Origin: an uncultured Solobacterium sp.
GTDB taxonomy: Bacteria; Bacillota_I; Bacilli_A; Erysipelotrichales; Erysipelotrichaceae
DNA: 38,957 bases
Direction: 5' to 3'
Assembly: GCA_927911475.1 (NCBI GenBank)
Contig: CAKMPP010000152.1
Location: 1-38,957, forward strand
Shown: piece after piece, positions 1-8,727 of the stretch
How the letters are laid out: every line of letters starts with the position of its first letter
Position numbering within the stretch: the stretch's first letter is position 1
Notes under the pieces: generated by a model
The model's input: the letters and a program-made list of their open reading frames with translations, nothing else
The model's database searches: none
What the model was told of the DNA's origin: nothing
Made by a program: the position numbers and the translations under genes

Positions 1-243
1 GTTCGTCGTGTAGGTGGTGCAAACTTACAGGTACCAGTAGAAGTATCTGCTGAACGTAAGTTGACATTATCTTTACGTTGGATCGTTAACTACGCAAGAC
101 TTCGCCATGAAAACACAATGGAAATGCGTCTTGCCAATGAAATTATGGATGCGGCAAATGGAACAGGTGCATCTGTAAAGAAGAAAGAAGATACTCATAA
201 GATGGCAGAAGCGAACAAAGCATTCGCTCACTACCGTTTCTAA
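1..243 (+). CDS. rpsG: 30S ribosomal protein S7, C-terminal part
   Basis: The frame is open from base 1 and ends at TAA 241-243, giving the last 80 residues; the start lies outside the window. S7 binds the 3' domain of 16S rRNA, organises the small-subunit head and lines the exit site. The conserved S7 tail is clear: the RWIVNYAR helix, then NEIMDAANGTGASVKKKEDTHKMAEANKAFAHYRF. It sits 18 nt upstream of fusA, the usual str-operon order (rpsL-rpsG-fusA-tuf). I am confident of the identity; only the N-terminal half is missing because of the window edge. Confidence 0.97.
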   Translation, partial: VRRVGGANLQVPVEVSAERKLTLSLRWIVNYARLRHENTMEMRLANEIMDAANGTGASVKKKEDTHKMAEANKAFAHYRF

Positions 244-261
244 TCGGGGAAGGAGCAATCA

Positions 262-2334
262 ATGGCTAGAGAATTCCCGCTTAATAAGATTCGTAATATC
301 GGTATCATGGCTCACATCGATGCTGGTAAAACTACAACAACTGAACGTATCCTTTTCTACACAGGTAAGATTCATAAGATCGGTGAAACACACGAAGGTG
401 CGTCTCAGATGGACTGGATGGCTCAGGAACAGGAACGTGGTATTACAATCACTTCCGCTGCTACAACTTGCCACTGGCAAGATTGTCAGATCAACATTAT
501 CGATACACCAGGTCACGTAGACTTCACAGCTGAAGTTGAACGTTCCTTACGTGTATTGGATGGAGCAGTTACAGTATTAGACTCTAAGGCTGGTGTAGAA
601 CCACAGACTGAAACTGTATGGCGCCAAGCTACAGAATACCGCGTACCACGTATCGTATTCTCAAACAAGATGGATGCGACTGGTGCTGACTTTGAAATGA
701 GCGTTGCTTCTATCGGAAATCGTTTAGGTGCTAAGGCAGCTGCAATTCAGATGCCAATTGGTGCTGAATCATCATTCCGTGGAATCATCGACTTAGTAAC
801 AATGAAGCAGCACATGTACACAAACGACAATGGTACAGATATTCAAGTAAGTGAAATTGATGAACAATTCAAGGCTAAGGCTGAAGAAATGCATTTAACA
901 ATGTTAGAAGCAGTTGCAGACTATGACGATGAATTGATGATGAAGGTTCTTGATGGTGAAGAACCATCAGTTGAAGAAGTGAAGGCAGCTATCCGTAAGG
1001 GTGTTATGACTTCTGAATTCTTCCCTGTTATGTGCGGTTCCGCATATAAGAACAAGGGCGTTCAGTTATTACTAGATGCAGTTGTAGACTACCTACCTGC
1101 ACCTACAGATATTGAAGCTATTAAGGGTACATTAGAAGATGGCACACCAAGTGAACGTCATCCTTCTGATGATGAACCATTTAGTGCCTTAGCATTTAAG
1201 GTGGCTACAGACCCATTCGTAGGTCGTCTAACATACTTCCGTGTATACTCTGGTATCGCGAAGGCAGGTAGCTATGTATTAAATGCTTCTAAGGAAAAGC
1301 GTGAACGTTTCGGACGTTTGGTTCGCATGCATGCTAACCACCGTGCGGATATCGAAGAAGTTTATGCTGGTGACATCGCTGGTGCAGTTGGTCTTAAGAA
1401 CACAACTACAGGTGATACATTATGTGATGAAGAACATCCAATTGTTCTTGAATCCATGGTATTCCCAGAACCAGTTATCCAGATGTCTGTAGAACCTAAG
1501 ACAAAGGGTGACTCACAGAAGATGGATGAGGCGTTAGCTAAGCTTGCTGAAGAAGACCCAACATTCAGAACTTATACAGATGAAGAAACTGGACAAACAA
1601 TTATCGCCGGTGTAGGTGAATTGCAGTTGGATATCATCATGGACCGTATGAGACGTGAATTTAAGGTTGAAGCTACATCAGGCGCACCACAGGTAGCTTA
1701 CCGTGAAACAATCCGTAAGGAAGCTGAAGTACAAGGTAAGTTCGTACGTCAGTCTGGTGGTCACGGTCAGTATGGTGACGTTTGGATTAGATTTAGCCCT
1801 AACCCAGGTAAGGGATTCGAATTCGTTGATGAAACAGTCGGCGGTTCAGTACCTAAGGAATTTATCAAGCCTACACAACAAGGTTTGGAAGAATCCTTAA
1901 ACAATGGTTTAGTTGCTGGTTATCCAATCGTAGACATCAAGGCTGTCTTATTCGACGGTAGTTACCATGATGTCGACTCATCTGAACAGGCTTATAAGAT
2001 TGCGGCATCTCTTGCGTTAAGAGAAGCAGCTAAGAAGTGCGATCCTGCAATTCTTGAACCTATCATGGCAGTTGACGTAACAGCACCAGCTGATTACTTA
2101 GGCTCTGTAATGGGTGATATCACAAAGCGTCGTGGACAAATTCGTGAACAGGAAGAAACAGGTAATGCAATTAAGGTACGTGCATTCGTACCATTAGCAG
2201 AAATGTTTGGATACGTAACAGACTTACGTTCATTTACACAGGGTCGTGGTATCTATTCTATGCAAATGGATCACTACGAAGAAGTACCTAAGAATATTGC
2301 TAAGGAAATTATTGAGAAAAACGCAACTAAGTAG
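262..2334 (+). CDS. fusA: Elongation factor G
   Basis: This 690-residue protein has the standard EF-G length. EF-G is the cytoplasmic GTPase that drives ribosomal translocation and, with RRF, ribosome recycling. The G domain shows G1 AHIDAGKTTTT (about residues 17-27), the switch region RGITI, G3 DTPGHVDF (from residue 81) and G4 NKMD (135-138). Domain IV carries the conserved QSGGHGQYGDV stretch. ATG 262 follows GGGGAAGGAG (245-254) at good spacing. It is the second gene of the str operon and is intact, unlike its neighbour tuf. No sign of a fusidic-acid-resistant paralogue was seen. Confidence 0.98.
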   Translation: MAREFPLNKIRNIGIMAHIDAGKTTTTERILFYTGKIHKIGETHEGASQMDWMAQEQERGITITSAATTCHWQDCQINIIDTPGHVDFTAEVERSLRVLDGAVTVLDSKAGVEPQTETVWRQATEYRVPRIVFSNKMDATGADFEMSVASIGNRLGAKAAAIQMPIGAESSFRGIIDLVTMKQHMYTNDNGTDIQVSEIDEQFKAKAEEMHLTMLEAVADYDDELMMKVLDGEEPSVEEVKAAIRKGVMTSEFFPVMCGSAYKNKGVQLLLDAVVDYLPAPTDIEAIKGTLEDGTPSERHPSDDEPFSALAFKVATDPFVGRLTYFRVYSGIAKAGSYVLNASKEKRERFGRLVRMHANHRADIEEVYAGDIAGAVGLKNTTTGDTLCDEEHPIVLESMVFPEPVIQMSVEPKTKGDSQKMDEALAKLAEEDPTFRTYTDEETGQTIIAGVGELQLDIIMDRMRREFKVEATSGAPQVAYRETIRKEAEVQGKFVRQSGGHGQYGDVWIRFSPNPGKGFEFVDETVGGSVPKEFIKPTQQGLEESLNNGLVAGYPIVDIKAVLFDGSYHDVDSSEQAYKIAASLALREAAKKCDPAILEPIMAVDVTAPADYLGSVMGDITKRRGQIREQEETGNAIKVRAFVPLAEMFGYVTDLRSFTQGRGIYSMQMDHYEEVPKNIAKEIIEKNATK

Positions 2335-2350
2335 TAAAAATGATTGTAAA

Positions 2351-2384
2351 TAAGTACTGTTTCTAATAAAATGGAAACAGCTTA
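2351..2384 (+). other. Hairpin in the fusA-tuf spacer
   Basis: CTGTTTC (2357-2363) pairs with GAAACAG (2374-2380). An outer TAAG/CTTA pair extends the stem across a 2-nt bulge. No T-tract follows, so it does not look like a terminator. It may be a processing or stabilising element that lets tuf be expressed more than fusA (inference). Confidence 0.4.
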
Positions 2385-2419
2385 TAAAGGTAGAAAAAAA
2401 ACCAGGAGGAAAAAATATT

Positions 2420-3612
2420 ATGGCTAAGGAACATTTCGACCGGTCGCTCGAACACGTTAACATTGGTACTATCGGTCACGTTGACACGGTAAGACAACAT
2501 TAACAGCGGCAATCACAAAGTATTTATCAACACACCCAGAAGATGGTAAGGCTAGATTCGAAGCTTACGATCAGATTGACGGAGCTCCAGAAGAGAAGGA
2601 GCGTGGTATTACAATCAACACAGCACACGTTGAATACCAAACAAATACACGTCACTACGCTCACGTAGACTGCCCAGGCCACGCTGACTATGTTAAGAAC
2701 ATGATCACTGGTGCTGCTCAGATGGATGGTGCTATCTTAGTAGTAGCTGCTACTGATGGACCAATGCCACAGACACGTGAACACATCTTATTATCTCGTC
2801 AGGTAGGCGTACCTAAGATTGTTGTATTCTTAAACAAGTGCGACATGGTTGACGACCCAGAATTAATCGACTTAGTAGAGATGGAAGTTCGTGAACTTCT
2901 TTCTGAGTATGGATTCGATGGAGACAACGCTCCAGTAATCCGTGGTTCTGCATTAAAGGCTTTGGAAGGCGATCCAAAGTGGGAACCAGCAATCAAGGAA
3001 TTATTAGATGCTGTAGATGCTTACATCCCAGCTCCAGTTCATGAATTCGACAAGCCATTCATGATGGCAGTTGAAGACGTATTCACAATCACAGGTCGTG
3101 GTACAGTAGCTACTGGACGTGTTGAACGTGGTAAGTTAAACTTAAACGACGAAGTAGAAGTAGTTGGTATCAAGCCTACTCGTAAGACAGTTGTTACAGG
3201 AATTGAAATGTTCCGTAAGACTCTTGACTTCGCTCAGGCTGGTGACAACATCGGTGCATTGCTCCGTGGTGTTAACCGTGAAGAAATCGAACGTGGACAG
3301 GTATTAGCTAAGCCAGGTTCAGTTACTCCACATACACAGTTCAAGGCTCAGGTTTACGTATTAACTAAGGAAGAAGGCGGACGTCATACACCATTCGTAT
3401 CTAACTACCGTCCACAGTTCTACTTCCGTACAACAGACGTTACTGGTGTTATCCAGTTACCAGAAGGCACAGAATTATGCATGCCTGGTGATAACGTAGT
3501 TATGGACGTAACTCTATTAGCTCCTATCGCTGTAGAACAAGGAACTAAGTTCTCTATCCGTGAAGGTGGACGTACAGTAGGTTCTGGTTCTATCACAGAA
3601 ATCGTTAAGTAA
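2420..3612 (+). CDS. tuf: Elongation factor Tu (split by one-base deletion)
   Basis: EF-Tu delivers aminoacyl-tRNA to the ribosomal A site as a GTP complex. ATG 2420 follows a strong AGGAGGA (2404-2410). The reading frame runs MAKEHFDRSLEHVN through NIGTIGHVD, then shifts at 2485/2486: the sequence reads gttgac-acggt where gttgac-cacggt would encode the obligatory VDHGKTTLT P-loop. Restoring one C (run cc read as c) gives an uninterrupted protein of about 397 residues with DCPGHADY, NKCDMVDD and the usual beta-barrel domains, ending SITEIVK. EF-Tu is essential, so a sequencing or assembly error is far likelier than a dead gene unless a second tuf exists elsewhere. A terminator follows directly. 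Confidence 0.95.
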
Positions 3613-3627
3613 TTGAATTACTTGCAT

Positions 3628-3654
3628 AAGGCACTCATTGAGTGCCTTTTTCTT
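3628..3654 (+). terminator. Intrinsic terminator of the rpsG-fusA-tuf operon
   Basis: AAGGCACTC (3628-3636) pairs perfectly with GAGTGCCTT (3640-3648) around an ATT loop and runs into a T-rich tail. It lies 16 nt after the tuf stop. Confidence 0.9.
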
Positions 3655-3732
3655 TGCGATTTCTATGAATCAAAATTCATAATTTGCGTTATACTAGTTG
3701 GTGTAATAAATTACAGGGGAGAATTTAACTCT

Positions 3733-5193
3733 ATGAATAAGAGTCGTAACAAGAGAAATATAATCATTATCATTTCTATGTTATTGATGTTTGGTATGCG
3801 TTTTGTGCCTGCATTACCTGGTTTATCTGCATCTGGTATGCAGGTATTAGGAATCTTTGTAGGAACTTTACTATTATGGTTAACGATTGCGATAGATTGG
3901 CCTTCCATTCTTTTGATTGGTGCGCTTGCATTTGTGCCAGAACTAAAGATTGGTACAATCTTAGCTGGTGCATATGGTGGAACAATTTTTGTATTTTTGA
4001 TGTTTACCTTTGTGGTAACATACGCACTGTCAAAGACATCCTATATCAAGAGAATTGCATTATTTTTTATTCATTCTAAGCTAGCGATGAAGGGACCTTG
4101 GATGTTTGTGTCATTGTACTTTGCAAGTATACTTGTAGTGGGTAGCTTTATTTCACCTACAGTACTATTCTTTGTGTATCTTCCAATCTTAGAAGAGATT
4201 TATGTCTTACTTGAACTAAAGAAGGGTGATAAGCTTGCGTCTATCTTAATGATGGGAACCGTGATTATGTGCGGTATCTCATCGGGCATGACACCAATTG
4301 CACATGTATTCCCAGTAATTGCGATGAATGCATATACTGAACTATATGGCAGTGTTATTCATTATGGTAGTTATATGCTAGCAGCGATTCCTGTAGGTAT
4401 TTTAACTGCGATAGTTACACTACTAGTATTCCGCTATGTGATTAATCCAGATACTTCATCATTTGCAAATTATGAGAAAAAGAAGATCAACGTAGCACAA
4501 AAGAAACCAACACGTGCAGAGAATCTTGTGCTTGCGGTATTTATCCTTGTTGTGTGTATGTGGGTGTTGCCAAACTTATGCATGCATATCATTAAAGAAG
4601 GACCTATCTTTATTGGTTTAAAGTATATAGATAAGCTTGGAACAGCATTTCCACCATTAGTGGGTATTGTTCTACTGTCTGTTTTGACAGACGAAGGAAA
4701 ACCTTTATTAAATTTAGGTGAAGCAATGAGCAAGGGTGTATCATGGCCATCATTAATTATGTGTGCCGGTACGACTGTTCTTGGTGCAGCGATTACCAAT
4801 AGTGATATTGGTGTAACTGCATGGATATCTGGAGGATTATCTCCAATAACATCTCATTTACCTGTGATGATTATGGTATTCATTTTTATCCTCTGGGCTG
4901 CAATTCAAACAAATTTATCTAGCAATATGGTAACTGCTACGGTTGTGTCTGCCGCTGCTCTTGCGGTAACTGCAAATATCACAACGGTGAATGTAGCGGC
5001 GCTAATTGTAAACGTTGGAATGATGTCTGCATTTGCTTTTGCGACACCTCCAGCAATGCCTTGTGTAGCGATAGCGGTGTCGAGCGGTTGGACGAACACT
5101 AAGCAGATGATGGTATATGGATTTATTGTTATGTTTATAGCTGTAGTAATCTCTACGCTAATTGGTTATCCTATTGCGACAGCGTTACTATAA
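3733..5193 (+). CDS. SLC13/DASS-type (IT superfamily) anion transporter
   Basis: This is a highly hydrophobic protein of 486 residues with roughly 11-12 membrane segments. It has the layout of the divalent-anion:sodium symporter/ion-transporter superfamily (dicarboxylates, sulfate, citrate): two halves each with a re-entrant Ser/Asn/Thr-rich loop, here around SGMTPIAHVFP and TNLSSNMVTATV near the C-terminus. Such proteins import anions with Na+ or H+ across the cytoplasmic membrane. ATG 3733 is chosen because AGGGGAG (3715-3721) precedes it; the frame is open further upstream, back into the tuf terminator, which cannot be coding. It is a single-gene unit between two terminators. The substrate cannot be read from the sequence; C4-dicarboxylate or tricarboxylate is a reasonable guess. 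Confidence 0.8.
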   Translation: MNKSRNKRNIIIIISMLLMFGMRFVPALPGLSASGMQVLGIFVGTLLLWLTIAIDWPSILLIGALAFVPELKIGTILAGAYGGTIFVFLMFTFVVTYALSKTSYIKRIALFFIHSKLAMKGPWMFVSLYFASILVVGSFISPTVLFFVYLPILEEIYVLLELKKGDKLASILMMGTVIMCGISSGMTPIAHVFPVIAMNAYTELYGSVIHYGSYMLAAIPVGILTAIVTLLVFRYVINPDTSSFANYEKKKINVAQKKPTRAENLVLAVFILVVCMWVLPNLCMHIIKEGPIFIGLKYIDKLGTAFPPLVGIVLLSVLTDEGKPLLNLGEAMSKGVSWPSLIMCAGTTVLGAAITNSDIGVTAWISGGLSPITSHLPVMIMVFIFILWAAIQTNLSSNMVTATVVSAAALAVTANITTVNVAALIVNVGMMSAFAFATPPAMPCVAIAVSSGWTNTKQMMVYGFIVMFIAVVISTLIGYPIATALL

Positions 5194-5248
5194 ATTGATT
5201 AAAACAACTAAATTTACTTGTGATAAATGATGGTATTTCACATGCATG

Positions 5249-5275
5249 CCGGTAGAAGAGTCTACCGGTTTTCTT
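5249..5275 (+). terminator. Intrinsic terminator after the anion transporter
   Basis: CCGGTAGA (5249-5256) pairs with TCTACCGG (5261-5268) around AGAG and is followed by TTTTCTT. Confidence 0.9.
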
Positions 5276-5346
5276 ATGAAATTTGTTAAATAAATATAGA
5301 TACTATACAATTTTATATTTTTTGTGAAAAAATTATCATTTTTTTA

Positions 5347-5380
5347 TTGACTAACTAGATATTGATAGTTATTATCAATA
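5347..5380 (+). promoter_or_regulatory. Promoter with Fur-like palindromic operator
   Basis: TTGACT (5347-5352), a 17-bp spacer and TATTAT (5370-5375) form a near-consensus sigma-A promoter for the lipoprotein gene. TATTGATA (5360-5367) and TATCAATA (5373-5380) make a perfect 8-5-8 inverted repeat that covers the -10 box. Its base pattern resembles Fur-family (iron or other metal) boxes, so metal-dependent repression is plausible; the regulator is inferred, the palindrome is seen. Confidence 0.65.
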
Positions 5381-5415
5381 AGCAGACTTAAGTTAGATGG
5401 AGGGAAATTTAGAAA

Positions 5416-6465
5416 ATGAAAAAGATTCTAACAACTTTATGCGCTGTTGCAATGCTGGCAGGTTGCACAGCTGGAGGATCCAAGAAGTCTTCCACAAATA
5501 CAACTTCTACAAAGGAAGAAACAGCTGCTACTGTAATGGTTGGTACAGGTTCTGTTACTAACGTAGCAAATAAAGTAAGTGAAGGTGCTGATACAACAGC
5601 AAAGTTCGATACAACATTTGCGTCTGTTGTATTAGAAGGTAATGTAATCAAGTATGTATACTTTGACGTTGCACAGGACAAGGTTACTTATGATGCAACA
5701 GGTCACGTTACTTCTGATAACACAACTTCTATGTCCAAGAAGGATTTAGGAGATAACTATGGAATGAAGGACAAATCTTCAATCAAGAAGGAATGGTTCG
5801 AACAGGTTGAGGCTTTAGAGAAGTGGGCTGTTGGTAAGACTGTTGAAGAAGTATTAAATATGCCTACAACACAAAAGGATGAAAAGCACACAGTTACAGC
5901 TGATAAGGACCTTATGACAGGATGCACAATCAGTGTTACTGGTTTCCAACAGGCTTTAGATAAGGCTGTTAAGAACGCTGTTGAAGTGAAGGATGTAGCT
6001 TCTGTTGGTTCTGCAATCTTGACTAATGTTTCTGGTAAGGATGCTACTGCTGAAAAGAGTGGTGAAGCGAAGGCTAGCTCTACATATGGCGTAGTTGCGT
6101 TAGATAAGGACGGTAAGGTTGTATTCACACAGACTGACGTAGCTCAAAACGCTGTGAAGTTTACAACAGCTGGTGCTTTAGACGGTGAAGCAATGGCTGT
6201 ACCTACAAAGGCTGAAAAGAAGGATGAATATGGCATGAAGAAGGCTTCCTCTATCGGTAAGGAATGGTTCGAACAGAATCAGGCTTTCGATGAGTGGACA
6301 GTTGGTAAGACTAGCAACGAAATCAGTGGTATGGAAGTTACTACTAATCAAGCTGGTAAGACTGTAACAGCTGATAAGGACCTTATGACAGGATGCACAA
6401 TGGGTGTTGATTCTCTACAGAAGGTTACTGTAACAGCTATCGCTGCTGCTTCTAAGCTTAACTAA
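5416..6465 (+). CDS. Tandem-repeat lipoprotein with flavinylation-like motifs
   Basis: This 349-residue exported lipoprotein starts at ATG 5416 after GGAGGG (5399-5404). The signal peptide ends in the lipobox LAGC (Cys17). Two homologous units follow a Ser/Thr-rich linker. Each contains YGMK..SSI.KEWFEQ, then W.VGKT, then TADKDLMTGCT (Asp165-Thr171 and Asp322-Thr328). DLMTGCT resembles the Dxx(S/T)GA(S/T) site that ApbE uses to attach FMN covalently in NqrC/RnfG-type and PplA-type electron-transfer proteins, with Ala replaced by Cys; Thr171 and Thr328 would carry the flavin. The role in extracellular or membrane electron transfer is inference. At nucleotide level 5896-5930 equals 6367-6401 exactly, so the duplication is recent or gene-converted. 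The gene is monocistronic, behind a Fur-like palindrome. No apbE is in the window. Confidence 0.7.
   Translation: MKKILTTLCAVAMLAGCTAGGSKKSSTNTTSTKEETAATVMVGTGSVTNVANKVSEGADTTAKFDTTFASVVLEGNVIKYVYFDVAQDKVTYDATGHVTSDNTTSMSKKDLGDNYGMKDKSSIKKEWFEQVEALEKWAVGKTVEEVLNMPTTQKDEKHTVTADKDLMTGCTISVTGFQQALDKAVKNAVEVKDVASVGSAILTNVSGKDATAEKSGEAKASSTYGVVALDKDGKVVFTQTDVAQNAVKFTTAGALDGEAMAVPTKAEKKDEYGMKKASSIGKEWFEQNQAFDEWTVGKTSNEISGMEVTTNQAGKTVTADKDLMTGCTMGVDSLQKVTVTAIAAASKLN
5896..6401 (+). repeat. Intragenic duplication; exact 35-nt direct repeats
   Basis: Bases 5896-5930 and 6367-6401 are identical over 35 nt and encode the TADKDLMTGCT motif. A second shared 18-nt block encoding KEWFEQ occurs at 5788-5805 and 6259-6276. 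The copies are in the same frame and order and mark the two domain repeats of the lipoprotein. Confidence 0.85.
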
Positions 6466-6485
6466 TTTAATTATCTTAAAATGCT

Positions 6486-6523
6486 AAGAATATCTTTGGG
6501 AAAACCGAGGATATTCTTTTTTC
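6486..6523 (+). terminator. Intrinsic terminator after the lipoprotein gene
   Basis: AAGAATATC (6486-6494) pairs with GATATTCTT (6510-6518), followed by TTTTT. Confidence 0.88.
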
Positions 6524-6559
6524 TATATATTGATGAAAAGTGAGGTATGGTGGTGACTA

Positions 6560-6568
6560 TGCTATAAT
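6560..6568 (+). promoter_or_regulatory. Extended -10 promoter
   Basis: TGC-TATAAT (6560-6568) is a consensus extended -10 element without a recognisable -35. The start codon at 6586 lies only 17 nt downstream, so the mRNA leader would be about 10 nt. Confidence 0.6.
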
Positions 6569-6585
6569 GAGTGGCAGGAGAAAAT

Positions 6586-6978
6586 ATGGAAGAACTACGT
6601 AAAAGTCTTATTTTAAAAGTATTAATTACACTTGTGTCCGGAATCTTAATGATGGTAGTCACCTCATTTGTGATGATTCTATGTAACTTTAAAATATTGT
6701 CTGTAAATGGAATTATAGGTTTAGTCCTATTAGTGACACTACCACAGCTTTGGTCTATTTTAAGAAATTATGAGATTCCTACAACAGCGATATCCCTAGG
6801 GATGATTGGAGTTTCATTTGTACTATCTTTAATCTATGGATGGACAGTCGCAAATAGTGTTGCACAATATACAGAGCCAATGAAGATGTTCCAAATTATC
6901 TTGGTATATATTCTAAAGGTACATGGACTAGCAGCTATAACTACAGCGTTTATTGGTTATCGAACAAAGAAACAATAA
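6586..6978 (+). CDS. Small four-helix integral membrane protein, function unknown
   Basis: The product has 130 residues. I do not recognise the family. ATG 6586 is preferred over the in-frame GTG at 6571 because AGGAGA (6577-6582) lies directly upstream of it and because the promoter -10 box ends at 6568. Hydropathy suggests four membrane helices: about residues 10-30, 38-55, 65-85 and 100-122, with short loops and a basic C-terminus (YRTKKQ). No catalytic motif is visible. It stands 18 nt before the GH2 gene and the two are probably cotranscribed, but this gives no functional clue. Confidence 0.65.
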   Translation: MEELRKSLILKVLITLVSGILMMVVTSFVMILCNFKILSVNGIIGLVLLVTLPQLWSILRNYEIPTTAISLGMIGVSFVLSLIYGWTVANSVAQYTEPMKMFQIILVYILKVHGLAAITTAFIGYRTKKQ

Positions 6979-6996
6979 CTAGAAAGGAAGGTTGGC

Positions 6997-8727
6997 ATGA
7001 AAGTAATGAGTCGTTGGGGCAAGAATGTGAATTTAAAGAGCCCTTTGCAGGAATATCCTCGTATGCAGTTGCAGCGTGGTAGCTATACGAACTTAAATGG
7101 TTACTGGGAATATCAGATCACAGATAGTGATCAAGCACCTCAGGCAAATCTCTGGAAGCCAATCAATGTTCCTTTTCCTTTGGGTTCACAACTCTCTGGT
7201 AGTGATGAGATTTTATTACCTGGGAAAGTATTGTGGTATAAAAAACAATTCTCTTATAAACCAGGAGAATATCATACTCATTTAAATTTTGAAGCAGTTG
7301 ATCAACAATGTATTGTCTACCTAAATGGTATCGAAGTTGGTAGACACGTTGGTGGATATGAGCCCTTTAGTTTAGATGTATCCAGTTATATCAAGTATCA
7401 AAATGCACTACTTGTAAAGTGTACTGATCCAAGTGATACAGGTGAGTATGCATATGGAAAGCAGAAAATTCAACATGGTGGTATGTGGTATACACCAATG
7501 TCGGGTATTTGGCAGACAGTATGGCTAGAAGATATTCCTCTACATGGGGTACATGCATTAAAGATTACACCAAACTATGATAGACAAACTGTTTATCTAG
7601 AGATGGAAGGTGATTTTAATCATGCGACAATTACCATCAGTGCAGCAGGGAAGATGATTTATCATGAGATGACTGCTGAGATGCGAAATGAAATCTATAT
7701 TAAAGACATGCATCCATGGACGTTGGAAGATCCTTTCTTATATGACTTATATATTGAAACAGAGGATGATATCGTTAAGAGTTATTTTGGTATGCGCTGT
7801 TTCACCTGTGAAAAGGATGAAAAAGGCTATCCTCGTTTCTGTTTAAATCATGAACCAGTATTCTTAAGTGGGGTACTAGATCAAGGTTATACACCAGAGG
7901 GAAACTTAACCTATCCTGATGATGAGATGATGATTTATGATATACAGAAAGTAAAAGAGTTAGGTTTTAATATGATACGCAAGCATGTCAAAGTGGAATC
8001 TAGACGTTGGTATTATCATGCGGATAGATTGGGTATGCTTGTGATGCAGGATATGCCTAATGGTGGTCAACCAAGTAAATTAACCACTTTATATTTACCA
8101 CACTTAAATATCACGCGTATGAATGACCAGAATCAAAAACACCTCGGAAGAGGTGACGAGTGGGGCAAGAAAGCATACTATGATGAATTAAATGCGATGA
8201 TTCATAACTTATACAATGTTATCTCTATCTTTGCATGGGTTCCTTTCAATGAAGGATGGGGACAGTTTGATAGTGCTAAAGTAACCAAACATATTCAATT
8301 GATGGACTTAACACGTTTTGTGGATAGTGCTAGTGGTTGGCATGATCAAGGAGCTGGTGACTTCTACAGTCGCCATGTCTATTTCCATACCTATACAAAC
8401 CCACAGAATCATGAAAAGAGAATGTCAATCTTATCTGAGTTTGGAGGTTATTCCTATTTGATTCCAGGACATAGTCTTGCGCAAAAGCTTTATGGTTACA
8501 AAAAATTTACAGATAAGTTAAACTTAAACACGGCGATTCGAAAGTTATATGAAGATAGTATTATTCGTAATATTCCTAAAGGATTAACTGCTTGTGTATT
8601 TACACAGTTAACGGATGTGGAAGATGAGTGTAATGGTATTATGACGGCGGATCGTGAAATCGTGAAGTTAGATGAGAAGAGAATTCGTAATCTTAACCAA
8701 CGATGCATGAGGAGGTTAAAGAAATGA
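6997..8727 (+). CDS. Glycoside hydrolase family 2 enzyme
   Basis: This 576-residue protein has the GH2 order: an N-terminal sugar-binding jelly roll (NLNGYWEYQI, then LWYKKQF), an immunoglobulin-like sandwich and a TIM barrel. The barrel carries the acid/base motif FNEGWGQ (Glu419) and the nucleophile motif SEFGGY (Glu481). Family activities include beta-galactosidase, beta-glucuronidase and beta-mannosidase; the exact sugar cannot be read here. It lacks the long C-terminal domain of LacZ and has no signal peptide, so it acts in the cytoplasm on imported oligosaccharides. ATG 6997 follows AAGGAAGG (6983-6990). The stop overlaps the hslO start (ATGA at 8724-8727), so the two are translationally coupled. 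Confidence 0.9.
   Translation: MKVMSRWGKNVNLKSPLQEYPRMQLQRGSYTNLNGYWEYQITDSDQAPQANLWKPINVPFPLGSQLSGSDEILLPGKVLWYKKQFSYKPGEYHTHLNFEAVDQQCIVYLNGIEVGRHVGGYEPFSLDVSSYIKYQNALLVKCTDPSDTGEYAYGKQKIQHGGMWYTPMSGIWQTVWLEDIPLHGVHALKITPNYDRQTVYLEMEGDFNHATITISAAGKMIYHEMTAEMRNEIYIKDMHPWTLEDPFLYDLYIETEDDIVKSYFGMRCFTCEKDEKGYPRFCLNHEPVFLSGVLDQGYTPEGNLTYPDDEMMIYDIQKVKELGFNMIRKHVKVESRRWYYHADRLGMLVMQDMPNGGQPSKLTTLYLPHLNITRMNDQNQKHLGRGDEWGKKAYYDELNAMIHNLYNVISIFAWVPFNEGWGQFDSAKVTKHIQLMDLTRFVDSASGWHDQGAGDFYSRHVYFHTYTNPQNHEKRMSILSEFGGYSYLIPGHSLAQKLYGYKKFTDKLNLNTAIRKLYEDSIIRNIPKGLTACVFTQLTDVEDECNGIMTADREIVKLDEKRIRNLNQRCMRRLKK

Noticed and set aside
2420..2700. tuf as a pseudogene, with a second functional tuf elsewhere
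   Set aside because: Apart from one missing C the gene is perfectly conserved, with a strong ribosome binding site, codon quality like its neighbours and a proper terminator.
3613..3732. N-terminal extension of the anion transporter back to the tuf stop
   Set aside because: The open frame runs through the tuf terminator and has no ribosome binding site; ATG 3733 has one and gives a normal membrane-protein start.
5757..6128. Minus-strand open frame opposite the lipoprotein gene
   Set aside because: It arises from the repetitive Lys/Thr/Val-rich coding strand and has no start signals.
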